Part shown: piece after piece, positions 51,594 to 60,004 of the stretch
How the letters are laid out: the number at the start of each line of letters is the position of its first letter
How positions within the stretch are numbered: the first letter of the stretch is position 1
DNA from: Oscillospiraceae bacterium
GTDB taxonomy: Bacteria > Bacillota > Clostridia > Oscillospirales > CAG-272
Direction of reading: 5' to 3'
Assembly (NCBI GenBank): GCA_015063795.1
Contig: SVTL01000007.1
Span: 34,505-98,504, forward strand
DNA: 64,000 nt
Translations under genes and position numbers: made by a program
Notes under the pieces: generated by a model
What the model saw: only the letters and a program-made list of their open reading frames with translations
What the model was told of the DNA's origin: nothing
The model's database searches: none

Positions 51594-52330
51594 TGGTTCT
51601 TTCGTTCGCTGACCGTCTGTGCCAAAAAGACGGGAATTTTCATCATCCGTCCGATGCGCTTCGGCTGGGTACCGAGGCGGTAGAGCCATTCCAGACCGTG
51701 GTTGCAGAAGAAGGCGGGCGCCCGCTTCACGTTTCCCGCGAACACATCCAAGCTGCCGCCGAAGCCGCCCATCAACGCCACATCCAGACGGCCGCGGTTT
51801 TCTCTCATCCATGTTTCCTGCTTGGGCGAGCCCAGACAGACCAAAAGAAGGTCGGTGCGCGCATCGTTGATGTCGGCGATGAGAGCATCGTTCTCCTCGC
51901 TTTCGGTGTCAAAATAGCCGTCACGGGTACCGCAAACGGTCAGCGAGGGATATTTGGCAACCATGTTGGAAGCTGCCAACTCGGGGACACCCGGCTTTCC
52001 GCCTAAGAAAAAGACGCGCTTTCCGTTTTCCGCGCAGTAGGAAAGCAGGGCCTCGCAAAGCTCGATACCGGGCAGACGGCCGCCTTCGAAGGGTGTTTTC
52101 AGAATCTTGCCCGCCAAAACAACGCCAATGCCATCGGGGACGATGAGATCAGCGGAATTGACGATATCGCAAAAGGCCTGATCCTCCACGCAATGCTGAA
52201 CGATTTCGGCGTTCGGCGTGTGGATAACGCGGGCCTTTTTTTCATTCAGATAGCCGGCACAGCGGGAGAGCGCCTCGGCCATGGTGACGTTGTCAAACAG
52301 GACACGTCGAATGTTGATTTTCTTTTCCAT
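51581..52330 (-). CDS. WecG/TagA/CpsF family glycosyltransferase
   Basis: A 249-residue GT26-family enzyme that adds N-acetylmannosamine or a related sugar to a polyprenyl-linked acceptor in wall-polymer synthesis. RVIHTPNAEIVQHC and SADLIVPDGIGVVLAGK form the active-site region with the catalytic Asp, FFLGGKPGVPELAA is next, CLGSPKQETWM is the conserved Q-E motif, and ALMGGFGGSLDVFAG with KRAP closes the domain. Start ATG 52330. Secondary wall polymers are the ligands of SLH domains, so it may relate to the surface protein at 11.5 kb, although the genes are far apart. Confidence 0.93.
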   Translation of the reverse strand: MEKKINIRRVLFDNVTMAEALSRCAGYLNEKKARVIHTPNAEIVQHCVEDQAFCDIVNSADLIVPDGIGVVLAGKILKTPFEGGRLPGIELCEALLSYCAENGKRVFFLGGKPGVPELAASNMVAKYPSLTVCGTRDGYFDTESEENDALIADINDARTDLLLVCLGSPKQETWMRENRGRLDVALMGGFGGSLDVFAGNVKRAPAFFCNHGLEWLYRLGTQPKRIGRMMKIPVFLAQTVSERKNHQRP

Positions 52331-52399
52331 ATGTTGTTTTCCTTACAGACGGTCTTCACCGGTTTTTCAAGCGAAGGCACGAGCCTTATCCGTCCTTCC

Positions 52400-52428
52400 A
52401 TTATACAACCGCAAAAAGTTTTTGTCAA
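52400..52428 (-). promoter_or_regulatory. Promoter of the TagA/WecG gene
   Basis: Minus strand -35 TTGACA (52423-52428), 17-bp spacer, -10 TATAAT (52400-52405): perfect consensus. A weaker plus-strand pair for the divergent DUF554 gene is TTGTTT (52442-52447), 17 bp, TATAAT (52465-52470). Confidence 0.85.
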
Positions 52429-52607
52429 CAGGATTTCCCCCTTGTTTTTTGCCCCGTTTGTTGCTATAATAAGAAAAGAAACACAAAGACGGCGGAGACT
52501 GTTTTCTTGTGTGCTGCTAACCGATGAACGTTTTTTGATGTTTTACAAACGCTTGTAAATGTGATAGGCTGTTGTAAAAGAGAAAAAAACGGAAGCGGAG
52601 AAGCAAC

Positions 52608-53318
52608 ATGGGATTTTTGGGAATGGCGGCAAATGCACTGACCATCGTAGCGGGCGGTCTTTTGGGCTGTCGGTATGGCAGGAGCGGGAAGGGAAGCGAT
52701 CGAACGCTCATCGGCATTGTGATGATTTTGCTGGGACTGTTGGGCACGCTGGAAAATACGCTGACGCTGTCGGATGGCAGCGTGAAAAGTGAAAATGCGG
52801 TCCTTGTCTGCTTTTGCCTTTTGATCGGCGGTCTTGTTGGAACGGCCTGCCGTCTTGAGGAGCGTCTGGAACAATTGGAAGAAAGGCAAGAGGGAAGTGA
52901 TAACGCCTTTTGGCACGCCTTTTTTGCCGGTACACTTTCGTTCGGTGTGGGCGGTATGCAGATCAACGGCGCGCTGGCCGCAGGGCTTTGGAACGATCCG
53001 AGCCTGCTTCTCCTCAAAAGTGCCATCGATCTGCCCTTTGCCTTTTTCCTTGCTGCGGCGAATGGAAGAGGGACCGTATGGTCGGTGCTGCCGGTCACGC
53101 TGTCCCAGCTTGTCATCGTTCTGAGCGCGAAGGCATCGCCTTGGCTTCTGCACGCCGATTGGCTCCCGCAATGCTTGGCCGTGTGCTATCTTCTCCTGCT
53201 TCTGAACGGCATCAATCTCATGGAGTGGGGCAAAAGACCAATCAAGGTGCTGAATCTGCTGCCTGCGATGGGGATCCCGCCGTTGTGGGCGCTGATGTCG
53301 GGAGCGATCGTTGCGTGA
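52608..53318 (+). CDS. DUF554 family membrane protein
   Basis: A 236-residue protein with about seven hydrophobic segments. The family is recognised from GFLGMAANALTIVAGGLLG at the start, IVMILLGLLGTLENT, GTLSFGVGGMQINGALAAG and SAIDLPFAFFLAA. DUF554 proteins are conserved membrane proteins, probably transporters, with no settled function. Start ATG 52608. The LysR gene begins 12 bases after its stop, so the two form an operon. Confidence 0.9.
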   Translation: MGFLGMAANALTIVAGGLLGCRYGRSGKGSDRTLIGIVMILLGLLGTLENTLTLSDGSVKSENAVLVCFCLLIGGLVGTACRLEERLEQLEERQEGSDNAFWHAFFAGTLSFGVGGMQINGALAAGLWNDPSLLLLKSAIDLPFAFFLAAANGRGTVWSVLPVTLSQLVIVLSAKASPWLLHADWLPQCLAVCYLLLLLNGINLMEWGKRPIKVLNLLPAMGIPPLWALMSGAIVA

Positions 53319-53330
53319 AGGAGGAGACAA

Positions 53331-54266
53331 ATGACCATTCAACAATGCCGATATGTGCTGGAGATCGCAAGACGAGGCTCCTTTCATGCGGCCGCCAATG
53401 CGCTGTTTGTGGCGCAGACCGGAATATCGGCCGGTGTCAAGCAGCTGGAGCAGGAGCTGAACATCCGTCTGTTCGAGCGTTCCAACAAGGGCGTTACGCT
53501 TACACGAGAGGGCGAGGCGTTCGTCCGTTATGCCGAGAGCTTGGTGGGGCAGGCTGACTTCATGCTGGAAAACTGCAAGGCGTCTGCACAGGTCGAGCGC
53601 GTCAGTGTATCCACCCAGCATTTTGACTTTGTCGCGGAGGTGTTCGGGCGCTTTCTCAACGAGTGGGAGGGAAGTGCCATCCATGCCTCTCTGCGCGAAA
53701 ATAAGACTTATGACGTGATCCGTGAGACCGAACGTGCTTTGTGCGATGTGGGGATCATCGCCATCAAGGCATCGGAGCAGGATCTCATGTCGCGCTTTTT
53801 AGAGAAGCGGCACCTGACCTTTTTTCCGTTGATACGTTCATCCCCTCACGTTTTTTTGCGGAAAACGCATCCGCTGGCCGGGAAAAAGAGCCTCTCCGCT
53901 GCCGGTCTGAAGGATTTTCCGTATCTGCATTATGAGCAGGGGGCCAACAGCCCGTCTCTGTTCGCCGAGGAACTCTACGGCATCACCTGCCCGGAGAAGA
54001 ATGTGGGCATCACTGACCGCGCTACGCTGATGAATCTGCTGGTCTCCACAGACGGTTACACCGTCGGGACAGGAATCATGCCCTCGGAGTTGAACGGCGG
54101 CAAGATCCTGGCTATCCCCTTCGAGAGCCAAGATGCGTATGTCATCGGCTATCTGCTTCGCGGCGAGCATCCTGCTGTGGGAGAGTTGACACGGTGCTTT
54201 CTCGCGCGTCTGACCGCCTTTTGCGAAAAATGGAAGCGCGGGGAGAGCCATTCTGCCGACGCTTGA
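53331..54266 (+). CDS. LysR family transcriptional regulator
   Basis: A 311-residue regulator with winged helix MTIQQCRYVLEIARRGSFHA, SFHAAANALFVAQTGISAGVK and QELNIRLFERSNKGVTLTRE, followed by an effector-binding domain. It differs from the LysR at 48.2 kb mainly in the sensor part, and the two are not a recent duplication. Start ATG 53331 follows GAAGGAGG. It sits between the DUF554 gene (12 bases) and RNase HI (44 bases); the target is not evident. Confidence 0.92.
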   Translation: MTIQQCRYVLEIARRGSFHAAANALFVAQTGISAGVKQLEQELNIRLFERSNKGVTLTREGEAFVRYAESLVGQADFMLENCKASAQVERVSVSTQHFDFVAEVFGRFLNEWEGSAIHASLRENKTYDVIRETERALCDVGIIAIKASEQDLMSRFLEKRHLTFFPLIRSSPHVFLRKTHPLAGKKSLSAAGLKDFPYLHYEQGANSPSLFAEELYGITCPEKNVGITDRATLMNLLVSTDGYTVGTGIMPSELNGGKILAIPFESQDAYVIGYLLRGEHPAVGELTRCFLARLTAFCEKWKRGESHSADA

Positions 54267-54310
54267 AGCATACCGATATCGAAATGAATCAAGAAGAAAG
54301 AGGAGCAAAC

Positions 54311-54751
54311 ATGAAAGAGGTCAACCTCTATACCGATGGTGCCTGCAAGGGCAACCCGGGACCGGGCGGATACGCTGCCATCGTCGTCTACGGCGTTCAC
54401 GAAAAGGTGATCAGCGAGGGCTTTGCCCAGACCACCAACAACCGTATGGAGCTTTCGGCGGTCATCGCAGGGCTTTCGGCGCTGAAGGAGCGCTGCATCG
54501 TCAACCTCTATTCCGACTCCAAGTATGTCATCGATGGGCTGAGCAAAGGGTGGGCGAAGAAGTGGAAGGCCAACAACTGGGTGAAAAGCGACAAGCAGAA
54601 GGCGCTGAATCCCGAGCTGTGGGATCAGCTTCTGCTTTTGACCGATCAGCATGAGATGCGCTATTTCTGGGTAAAGGGGCACGACGGACATGCCTACAAC
54701 GAGCGGTGCGACCAATTGGCGGTGGCGGCGGCCGAGCGTTTTGCGCTCTGA
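54311..54751 (+). CDS. rnhA: Ribonuclease HI
   Basis: A 146-residue endonuclease that cuts RNA in RNA-DNA hybrids. The DEDD catalytic set is present: Asp in NLYTDGACKGNPGPGG, Glu in NNRMELSAV, Asp in YSDSKYVID, and Asp in KGHDGHAYNERCDQLA. Size matches E. coli RNase HI (155), including the basic handle region KKWKANNWVKSDKQKA. Start ATG 54311 follows AGAGGAG. Co-directional with the LysR gene. Confidence 0.96.
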   Translation: MKEVNLYTDGACKGNPGPGGYAAIVVYGVHEKVISEGFAQTTNNRMELSAVIAGLSALKERCIVNLYSDSKYVIDGLSKGWAKKWKANNWVKSDKQKALNPELWDQLLLLTDQHEMRYFWVKGHDGHAYNERCDQLAVAAAERFAL

Positions 54752-54784
54752 ATTCACAGAAAATTAACATTCGGGCTTGACACC

Positions 54785-54823
54785 TTCTCTTGAATTGCAA
54801 GAGAAAGAGTACTATCATATACT
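54785..54823 (+). promoter_or_regulatory. Promoter and inverted-repeat operator upstream of nifS
   Basis: Two overlapping promoter readings: TTGCAA (54795-54800), 17 bp, TATACT (54818-54823), and TTGAAT (54790-54795), 17 bp, TATCAT (54813-54818). Across both -35 elements lies the perfect inverted repeat TTCTCTTG-AATTG-CAAGAGAA (54785-54805), a good candidate operator. The regulator is not identified; an Rrf2/IscR-type protein is one possibility. Confidence 0.65.
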
Positions 54824-54894
54824 ATCGGGGTCATATTTTTCCTTTTCCCCCGATCATTGACACAACGGTTCAAGAAAGGTCAGGTTTAGATACT

Positions 54895-56055
54895 ATGGAT
54901 AGATTTGTATACGCCGACAACGCCGCGACCACGTCGGTGCTGCCGGAGGTCATGGAGAGCATGCTGCCCTACCTGAAGGAGTTTTACGGCAATCCCTCCA
55001 GCCTTCACCGCAAAGGACGCGAGGCCAAGCGTGCGATCGACGATGCCAGAATGCGTATCGCCGAGGCGCTCAACTGCAAGGCCAATGAGATCTACTTCAC
55101 CTCCTGCGGATCGGAGGCCGATAACTGGGCCATCAAGGGTGCGGCCAAGGCCCGTGCCGACAAGGGAAAGCACATCATCACCACCAAGATCGAGCACCAC
55201 GCCGTTCTGCACGCCATGCGTTCGCTGGAAAAGGAAGGGTTCGAGGTCACGTATCTGGATGTGGACAACACCGGCTATGTCTCGCCCGAGCGTGTGGAAA
55301 AGGCGCTCCGCCCCGACACAACGCTGGTCTGCATCATGTATGCCAACAATGAGATCGGCACCATCGAGCCCATCGCCGAGATCGCCAAGGTCGTCAAGGC
55401 GCACGGCGCTCTGATGTTCACCGATGCGGTACAGGCTGTCGGTCATATTCCCGTCAACATTTCCGAGCTTGGCGTGGATCTGCTGGCCTTCTCGGGGCAC
55501 AAATTCCACGCTCCCAAGGGCGTGGGTGCGCTGTATATCCGCAACGGCGTGCGCATCGAAACGCTTATCGACGGCGGCGGTCAGGAAAGAAGCCGCAGAG
55601 GCGGAACCGAAAACGTAGCCGAGATCGTCGGCATGGCAACGGCGCTGGATCTGGCAGTCTCCCGTCTGGATGAAATGGAGCGCGTGGAAAAGATGCGTGA
55701 CCGCCTCATCGACGAGATTCTGAAGATCCCCAATTCCTTCCTTAACGGCGGTCGGACAAGACGTCTGCCCGGCAACGTCAACGTCGGCTTTGAATTCATC
55801 GAGGGCGAGAGCCTCCTGCTGATGCTGGATATGGCCGGCATTTGCGCTTCCACCGGCTCTGCCTGCTCGTCGGCTTCGCTGGAGCCCTCCCATGTCCTGC
55901 TTTCGGTGGGACTGCCCGTGGAGAAGGCGCACGGCTCGCTTCGTCTCTCGCTGTCGCCGGAAAACACCGCGGCCGACATCGATTATATTCTGGAAAAGCT
56001 GCCGCCCATTGTTCAGCGGCTGCGTGATATGAGCCCTCTGTACAACAAGGGTTAA
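54895..56055 (+). CDS. nifS: Cysteine desulfurase (NifS/IscS family)
   Basis: A 386-residue PLP enzyme that removes sulfur from cysteine for Fe-S clusters and tRNA thiolation. YADNAATTSVLPEVMESM opens the fold, SEADNWAIKGAA follows, AFSGHKFHAPKGVGAL carries the PLP Lys, and GICASTGSACSSASLEPS has the catalytic Cys in a long flexible loop. The stretch NGVRIETLIDGGGQERSRRGGTEN is typical. Start ATG 54895; the upstream frame crosses the promoter. It heads the nifS-nifU-mnmA operon common in Clostridia. Confidence 0.96.
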   Translation: MDRFVYADNAATTSVLPEVMESMLPYLKEFYGNPSSLHRKGREAKRAIDDARMRIAEALNCKANEIYFTSCGSEADNWAIKGAAKARADKGKHIITTKIEHHAVLHAMRSLEKEGFEVTYLDVDNTGYVSPERVEKALRPDTTLVCIMYANNEIGTIEPIAEIAKVVKAHGALMFTDAVQAVGHIPVNISELGVDLLAFSGHKFHAPKGVGALYIRNGVRIETLIDGGGQERSRRGGTENVAEIVGMATALDLAVSRLDEMERVEKMRDRLIDEILKIPNSFLNGGRTRRLPGNVNVGFEFIEGESLLLMLDMAGICASTGSACSSASLEPSHVLLSVGLPVEKAHGSLRLSLSPENTAADIDYILEKLPPIVQRLRDMSPLYNKG

Positions 56056-56087
56056 ACCGTAAACACAAAACGAAAGGAGATCGAGTT

Positions 56088-56525
56088 ATGTATACGGAAA
56101 AAGTGATGGACCATTTCGCCAATCCCCGCAACGTGGGTGAGATCGCCGACGCCAATGCTGTCGGTGAGGTGGGAAATGCCACCTGCGGCGATATCATGAA
56201 GATATATATGAAGATCGAAAACGATGTGATCGTTGACATCAAGTTTAAGACCTTTGGCTGCGGCGCCGCCATTGCAACCTCGTCGATGGCCACCGAGCTG
56301 ATCAAGGGCAAGACCGTCTCTGAGGCGCTCAGCCTGACCAACAAGGCCGTTGTGGAGGCGCTGGACGGGCTTCCGCCTGCCAAGATCCATTGCTCGGTTC
56401 TGGCCGAGGAAGCGGTCAAGGCCGCCATTGCCGATTACTATAAGCGCATCGGCAAAGAGGTTGATTTTGTGCTGGATTGTGACGGCTGCTGCGCGACCTG
56501 CCACAAGCATGGCGAGCACCATTGA
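56088..56525 (+). CDS. nifU: NifU/IscU-type iron-sulfur scaffold with Cys/His-rich tail
   Basis: A 145-residue scaffold protein on which NifS-derived sulfur and iron are assembled into clusters. The three ligand cysteines are in GNATCGDIMK, TFGCGAAIATSS and KIHCSVLAEEAV. MDHFANPRNVGEI at the N-terminus is diagnostic. The last 16 residues, CDGCCATCHKHGEHH after the fold, add four Cys and three His and are not part of the usual IscU domain, suggesting an additional metal site. Start ATG 56088 follows AAAGGAGAT. It is 32 bases after nifS. Confidence 0.94.
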   Translation: MYTEKVMDHFANPRNVGEIADANAVGEVGNATCGDIMKIYMKIENDVIVDIKFKTFGCGAAIATSSMATELIKGKTVSEALSLTNKAVVEALDGLPPAKIHCSVLAEEAVKAAIADYYKRIGKEVDFVLDCDGCCATCHKHGEHH

Positions 56526-56529
56526 TCGC

Positions 56530-57561
56530 ATGCGTGTTTTAATTGGATTAAGCGGAGGGGTGGACAGCAGTTTTGCTGCCCACTCTCTTTTGCAGGACGG
56601 TCATCAAACGGAAGGCGCGGTCCTGCAGATGCACGAGTATACCGACACCGCTTCGGCGCAGGCCGTGGCAGAAAAGCTGGGGATCGTTTGCCATGTGATC
56701 GATTGCCGGGAGCGTTTTGCCGAATCGGTGCAGCGCTATTTCATGGACGAATATGAAAGGGGCCGAACCCCCAATCCCTGTGTGTTCTGCAACCGACAGG
56801 TCAAGTTTGCCCTTTTGGCCTCGTATGCAAAGGAGCATGGGTTTGACCGCATCGCCACAGGGCATTATGCCCGCATTGGGCAGGAAAACGGGCGCTTTTA
56901 CATCGAAAAGAACGATTCGCCCAAGGATCAGAGCTATATGCTCTCCCGTCTCACGCAGGATCAGCTGGCCATGCTGGTCTTTCCTTTGGGAGAGACGCAG
57001 GAGAAGGACGAGATCCGTCGGTTGGCGGCAGAGGCAGCTCTGCCCACCGCTCATAAGGCGGACAGCCAGGAGATCTGCTTTATCCCCGACAACGACTATG
57101 CCGCCTTCATCGAAGCAAGGCGAGGTCCCTGCACAAAGGGGCATTTTGTGGACGCAGAAGGGCGTGTGCTGGGCGAGCACAAGGGGATCCTGCATTATAC
57201 CGTCGGGCAGCGAAAGGGGCTTGGCATCGCGCTGGGACGCCCTCATTATGTGACGGACATCGATCCGCAAAACGGTAACGTCACGCTTTCCCCCGAGGAT
57301 GCGTATGCTGAGGGCTTTCAGGCTGTCGATCCCGTGTATCAGTTGGCCGATCCCGACCGTCCCATCGAGCAGGAACGTTTTGACGTGAAGATCCGCTATG
57401 CCGCCCGCCCCGTCCCGGTGACGGTGAGTGTCAAAGGCGGTGTCATTCATGCGCGCTTTGATGCCCCTCAGCGTGCGGTGACGCCCGGGCAGAACGCTGT
57501 TTTTTACCGCGATGGAAAGGTCGCCCTTTGCGGGTGGATCGACCGCGCAGGAAGCGAATGA
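56530..57561 (+). CDS. mnmA: tRNA-specific 2-thiouridylase MnmA
   Basis: A 343-residue ATP-pyrophosphatase that thiolates uridine 34 of tRNA-Lys, -Glu and -Gln. The PP-loop is IGLSGGVDSSFAAHSL, the first catalytic Cys is in RTPNPCVFCNRQVKF and the second in DSQEICFIPDNDY. HYTVGQRKGLGIALGRP and the C-terminal beta domain follow. The segment between the PP-loop and the first Cys is shorter than in E. coli. ATG 56530 is preferred, 5 bases after the nifU stop; ATG 56509 inside nifU is a weaker option. Sulfur presumably comes from the co-transcribed NifS. Confidence 0.95.
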   Translation: MRVLIGLSGGVDSSFAAHSLLQDGHQTEGAVLQMHEYTDTASAQAVAEKLGIVCHVIDCRERFAESVQRYFMDEYERGRTPNPCVFCNRQVKFALLASYAKEHGFDRIATGHYARIGQENGRFYIEKNDSPKDQSYMLSRLTQDQLAMLVFPLGETQEKDEIRRLAAEAALPTAHKADSQEICFIPDNDYAAFIEARRGPCTKGHFVDAEGRVLGEHKGILHYTVGQRKGLGIALGRPHYVTDIDPQNGNVTLSPEDAYAEGFQAVDPVYQLADPDRPIEQERFDVKIRYAARPVPVTVSVKGGVIHARFDAPQRAVTPGQNAVFYRDGKVALCGWIDRAGSE

Positions 57562-57619
57562 ACGCAGCGCACGGGAAGACACACATCCCAAGCAACCCAA
57601 CATGAATCAATAACAAAAC

Positions 57620-57658
57620 GAAAAGGAGCCGCTCCTCTTGGGAACGACTCCTTTTTCA
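57620..57658. terminator. Bidirectional terminator between mnmA and rpmF
   Basis: AAAGGAGCCGCTCC (57622-57635) pairs with GGAACGACTCCTTT (57641-57654), 14 bp with G-U pairs, flanked by A and T runs. Confidence 0.82.
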
Positions 57659-57666
57659 TACGCCGA

Positions 57667-57849
57667 TCAGGCGTCCTGCTCGATAACAACCTTGCCGTCG
57701 TAGGTGCCGCAGGCCTTGCAAACTCTGTGTGCAAGAACAAGCTCGCCGCACTTGGGGCACTTGGTGAGAGTGGGCAGATCCAGCTTCCAGGTGCTGGAAC
57801 GTCTTTTATCTCTTCTTGCTTTCGAAACTTTCTTCTTCGGTACTGCCAT
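57667..57849 (-). CDS. rpmF: 50S ribosomal protein L32, zinc-binding form
   Basis: A 60-residue protein, MAVPKKKVSKARRDKRRSS at the start, with CPKC and CKACGTYDG forming a four-Cys zinc site, so it is the C+ form. It is a structural part of the large subunit. It lies downstream of yceD, the usual arrangement. Start ATG 57849 follows AAGGAGG. Confidence 0.98.
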   Translation of the reverse strand: MAVPKKKVSKARRDKRRSSTWKLDLPTLTKCPKCGELVLAHRVCKACGTYDGKVVIEQDA

Positions 57850-57914
57850 GGTCCAAACCTCCTTACCGTTCTTTCCGCCGAGCCGCAGGGCAGGGCGAAA
57901 GGGATGTATTTAAA

Positions 57915-58433
57915 TTATTTATTTTCATCGTCTTTGTGCTGTTCGAGATAGTCCAGAAGGACCTTGAAGCGGGGATCGGGCTCCTTCAGCACACAGGAGC
58001 ACTGGCTTTCGTTGAGGTCGATGCCGCACTTGGGACAGAGTCCCTTGCAGTCCTCCTTGCAGAGGAACTTGGGCGGAAACTCTAACAGGATCTGCTCGGT
58101 CAGCGGACGGTCGATGTCCAGCTGTCCGTCCTCGATGAGGATGTAATCGTCGTTGTCTTCCACAACCAGCGTTTCCTCGTCGGCGATGCCGCGGCAGAAA
58201 TCCAGCGGAAGAACACCATCGATCTCCTTCAGACAACGCGCGCACTCGGTTACGTAATCGATCTCGGCGGTCAGGCGGAGCTCCATATACCCGGCGGCGT
58301 TTTTGATCTCGCCCTTCACGCGGATGGGGTGAGGGAAGCGGACCCCGTAGATTTCCTCTTCCAGATCAAAGGCATATTCCAGCGGGATGAGGTCGGTTTT
58401 ACCGGCCAGCATGGGAGTCATATCGATTTTCAC
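57915..58433 (-). CDS. yceD: YceD/DUF177 family protein
   Basis: A 172-residue protein of the family found next to rpmF throughout bacteria and linked to 23S rRNA maturation. It has the central ARCLKEIDGVLPLDFCRGI segment with CxxC-type cysteines and the C-terminal CKEDCKGLCPKCGIDLNES, a four-Cys motif. The start is GTG 58433 with AAAGGGGG spaced six bases; the open frame to 58454 has only an unsupported TTG. It is 65 bases from rpmF and has its own consensus promoter. Confidence 0.93.
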   Translation of the reverse strand: MKIDMTPMLAGKTDLIPLEYAFDLEEEIYGVRFPHPIRVKGEIKNAAGYMELRLTAEIDYVTECARCLKEIDGVLPLDFCRGIADEETLVVEDNDDYILIEDGQLDIDRPLTEQILLEFPPKFLCKEDCKGLCPKCGIDLNESQCSCVLKEPDPRFKVLLDYLEQHKDDENK

Positions 58434-58468
58434 GGTATTCCCCCTTTCCGCCAATTATAGCACATAAT

Positions 58469-58497
58469 ATTATACACTTTTGCTCGCTGTTTGTCAA
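58469..58497 (-). promoter_or_regulatory. Consensus promoter of yceD-rpmF
   Basis: Minus strand -35 TTGACA (58492-58497), 17-bp spacer, -10 TATAAT (58469-58474). Confidence 0.9.
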
Positions 58498-58566
58498 GAG
58501 TGCAGACGAAATATTTTGTCACTTCGAGGACGATATTTTCGTTTTTTTGTGCCTTTTTGCCTGCGG

Positions 58567-58956
58567 TCAATCCAGCGAATCGACCAACACGGTTTTTATA
58601 ACCGTTTCGTTGTCGTGGACGAGGAGAAAATACCGGCTGGAGCTCTTTTGTGCGCGAAGCTCATAGAGCCAAACGCCATACGGTGTTCCGTCTTCGGACG
58701 GCAAAAAACGCTCTGCTAAGGAAGCAGATTCCGCTTCGGAAAGCACCTTGCCGCCGCCGAGGAGACGCTCGGCCTCCGAAAGCGAAACGCCCGGATAGAC
58801 GTGGTTTTCCATCACATCGAAGACCACTTCCTCCGCATACCCTTCATGCCATTTGTGCGCGGAGTAGCGTCCCTGCTGCCGTTGGAGCAAAAGACCGATC
58901 GAAAAGGCGGAAACAAGGAGCAGGGCAATGCCCAAAATGGCGTTGATTTTCTTCAT
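58567..58956 (-). CDS. Hypothetical membrane-anchored small protein
   Basis: A 129-residue protein with an N-terminal hydrophobic segment (residues 5-25) that anchors or exports it, then a polar domain with a central PGVSLSEAERLLGGGKVL stretch and a beta-rich end (GVWLYELRAQKSSSRYFLLV). It slightly resembles SmpA/BamE-like or DUF-type small exported proteins, with a helix followed by sheet, but I do not recognise a family. Start ATG 58956 follows AAAGGAGGT. It stands alone between yceD and tsf, all on the minus strand. Confidence 0.75.
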   Translation of the reverse strand: MKKINAILGIALLLVSAFSIGLLLQRQQGRYSAHKWHEGYAEEVVFDVMENHVYPGVSLSEAERLLGGGKVLSEAESASLAERFLPSEDGTPYGVWLYELRAQKSSSRYFLLVHDNETVIKTVLVDSLD

Positions 58957-59053
58957 GATAAAACCTCCTTTGTCTCAAGCGGGAAGAAAAGACGATGGAA
59001 GAAAGACCACCGAAGGCAAATACCCTCGGCGGCCGGAAAAAGCGAGATGTGAA

Positions 59054-59986
59054 TTAACCCTTAACGAGCTGAGCGATCTCTTCAGCGAAGTTATCCTCTC
59101 TCTTCTGGATGCCTTCGCCCTTCTCATAGCGGAAGAAGTTGACGATCTTGATCGAGCCGCCGAATTCCTTGGCGGTAGCCTCGGTGTACTTGCCGACGGA
59201 CATGGAGTCGTCCTTCACGTAAGCCTGCTCGATGAGGCAGTTGTTCTCATAGAACTTACCGATCTTACCGGCAACCATCTTTTCGATGATGGCATCGGGC
59301 TTCTTGGCGTTCTTCTCGTCGCTCTTGATCTGAGTCATCAGGATCTGCTTCTCCTCGTCGAGAACCGACTGGGGAACGTCTTCCTTGTTCACATACTGAA
59401 CAGGCATAGCAGCGACCTGCAGAGCAATGTTCTTGGCATATTCAGCAAAGCCGGCGTTGGAAGCGGCAGCCTCGTCAGCCTCGAACTTGATGATAACACC
59501 GGTCACGCCATTGCCGTGAATGTAAGAGCTGAGAACGCCCTCGGTTACCATAAAGCGGCGGATGCTGAGGTTTTCGCCGATCTGGAAGATCTTGTCCTTC
59601 AGAGCGCCTTCCACGTTCATGTTCGTGCCGGGGAAGGGGAGAGCCTTGAGGGCTTCAACGTCGGCGGGATTGTTGGCAAGGATCACATCGAGAACGGTCT
59701 TGACAAAGGCACGGAAGTCAGCGTTCTTGGCAACGAAGTCGGTCTCGCAGTTGACCTCGATCATAGCGGCCTTCTTACCGGTGGCATCAAACGCGATGTC
59801 AACGATACCCTCGGCAGCGATACGGTCAGCCTTCTTGGCGGCGACAGCAAGTCCACGCTCGCGGAGGAGCTTGATAGCCTCGTCCATATTGCCGTTTGCT
59901 TCGGAAAGAGCTTTTTTACAGTCCATCATACCGCAGCCGGTCTTGGCGCGGAGAGCGGATACGTCTTTTGCAGAAATTGCAGCCAT
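59054..59986 (-). CDS. tsf: Elongation factor Ts
   Basis: A 310-residue nucleotide-exchange factor for EF-Tu. The N-terminal UBA-like domain has VSALRAKTGCGMMDCKKAL (usual form TGAGMMDCKKAL), followed by GIVDIAFDATGKKAAMIEVN and the core NCETDFVAKNADF. The C-terminal dimerisation part ends near residue 305. Start ATG 59986 follows GGAAGG. It is 18 bases after rpsB, in the standard operon. Confidence 0.97.
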   Translation of the reverse strand: MAAISAKDVSALRAKTGCGMMDCKKALSEANGNMDEAIKLLRERGLAVAAKKADRIAAEGIVDIAFDATGKKAAMIEVNCETDFVAKNADFRAFVKTVLDVILANNPADVEALKALPFPGTNMNVEGALKDKIFQIGENLSIRRFMVTEGVLSSYIHGNGVTGVIIKFEADEAAASNAGFAEYAKNIALQVAAMPVQYVNKEDVPQSVLDEEKQILMTQIKSDEKNAKKPDAIIEKMVAGKIGKFYENNCLIEQAYVKDDSMSVGKYTEATAKEFGGSIKIVNFFRYEKGEGIQKREDNFAEEIAQLVKG

Positions 59987-60004
59987 GTTCTTAACCTTCC
60001 TATC

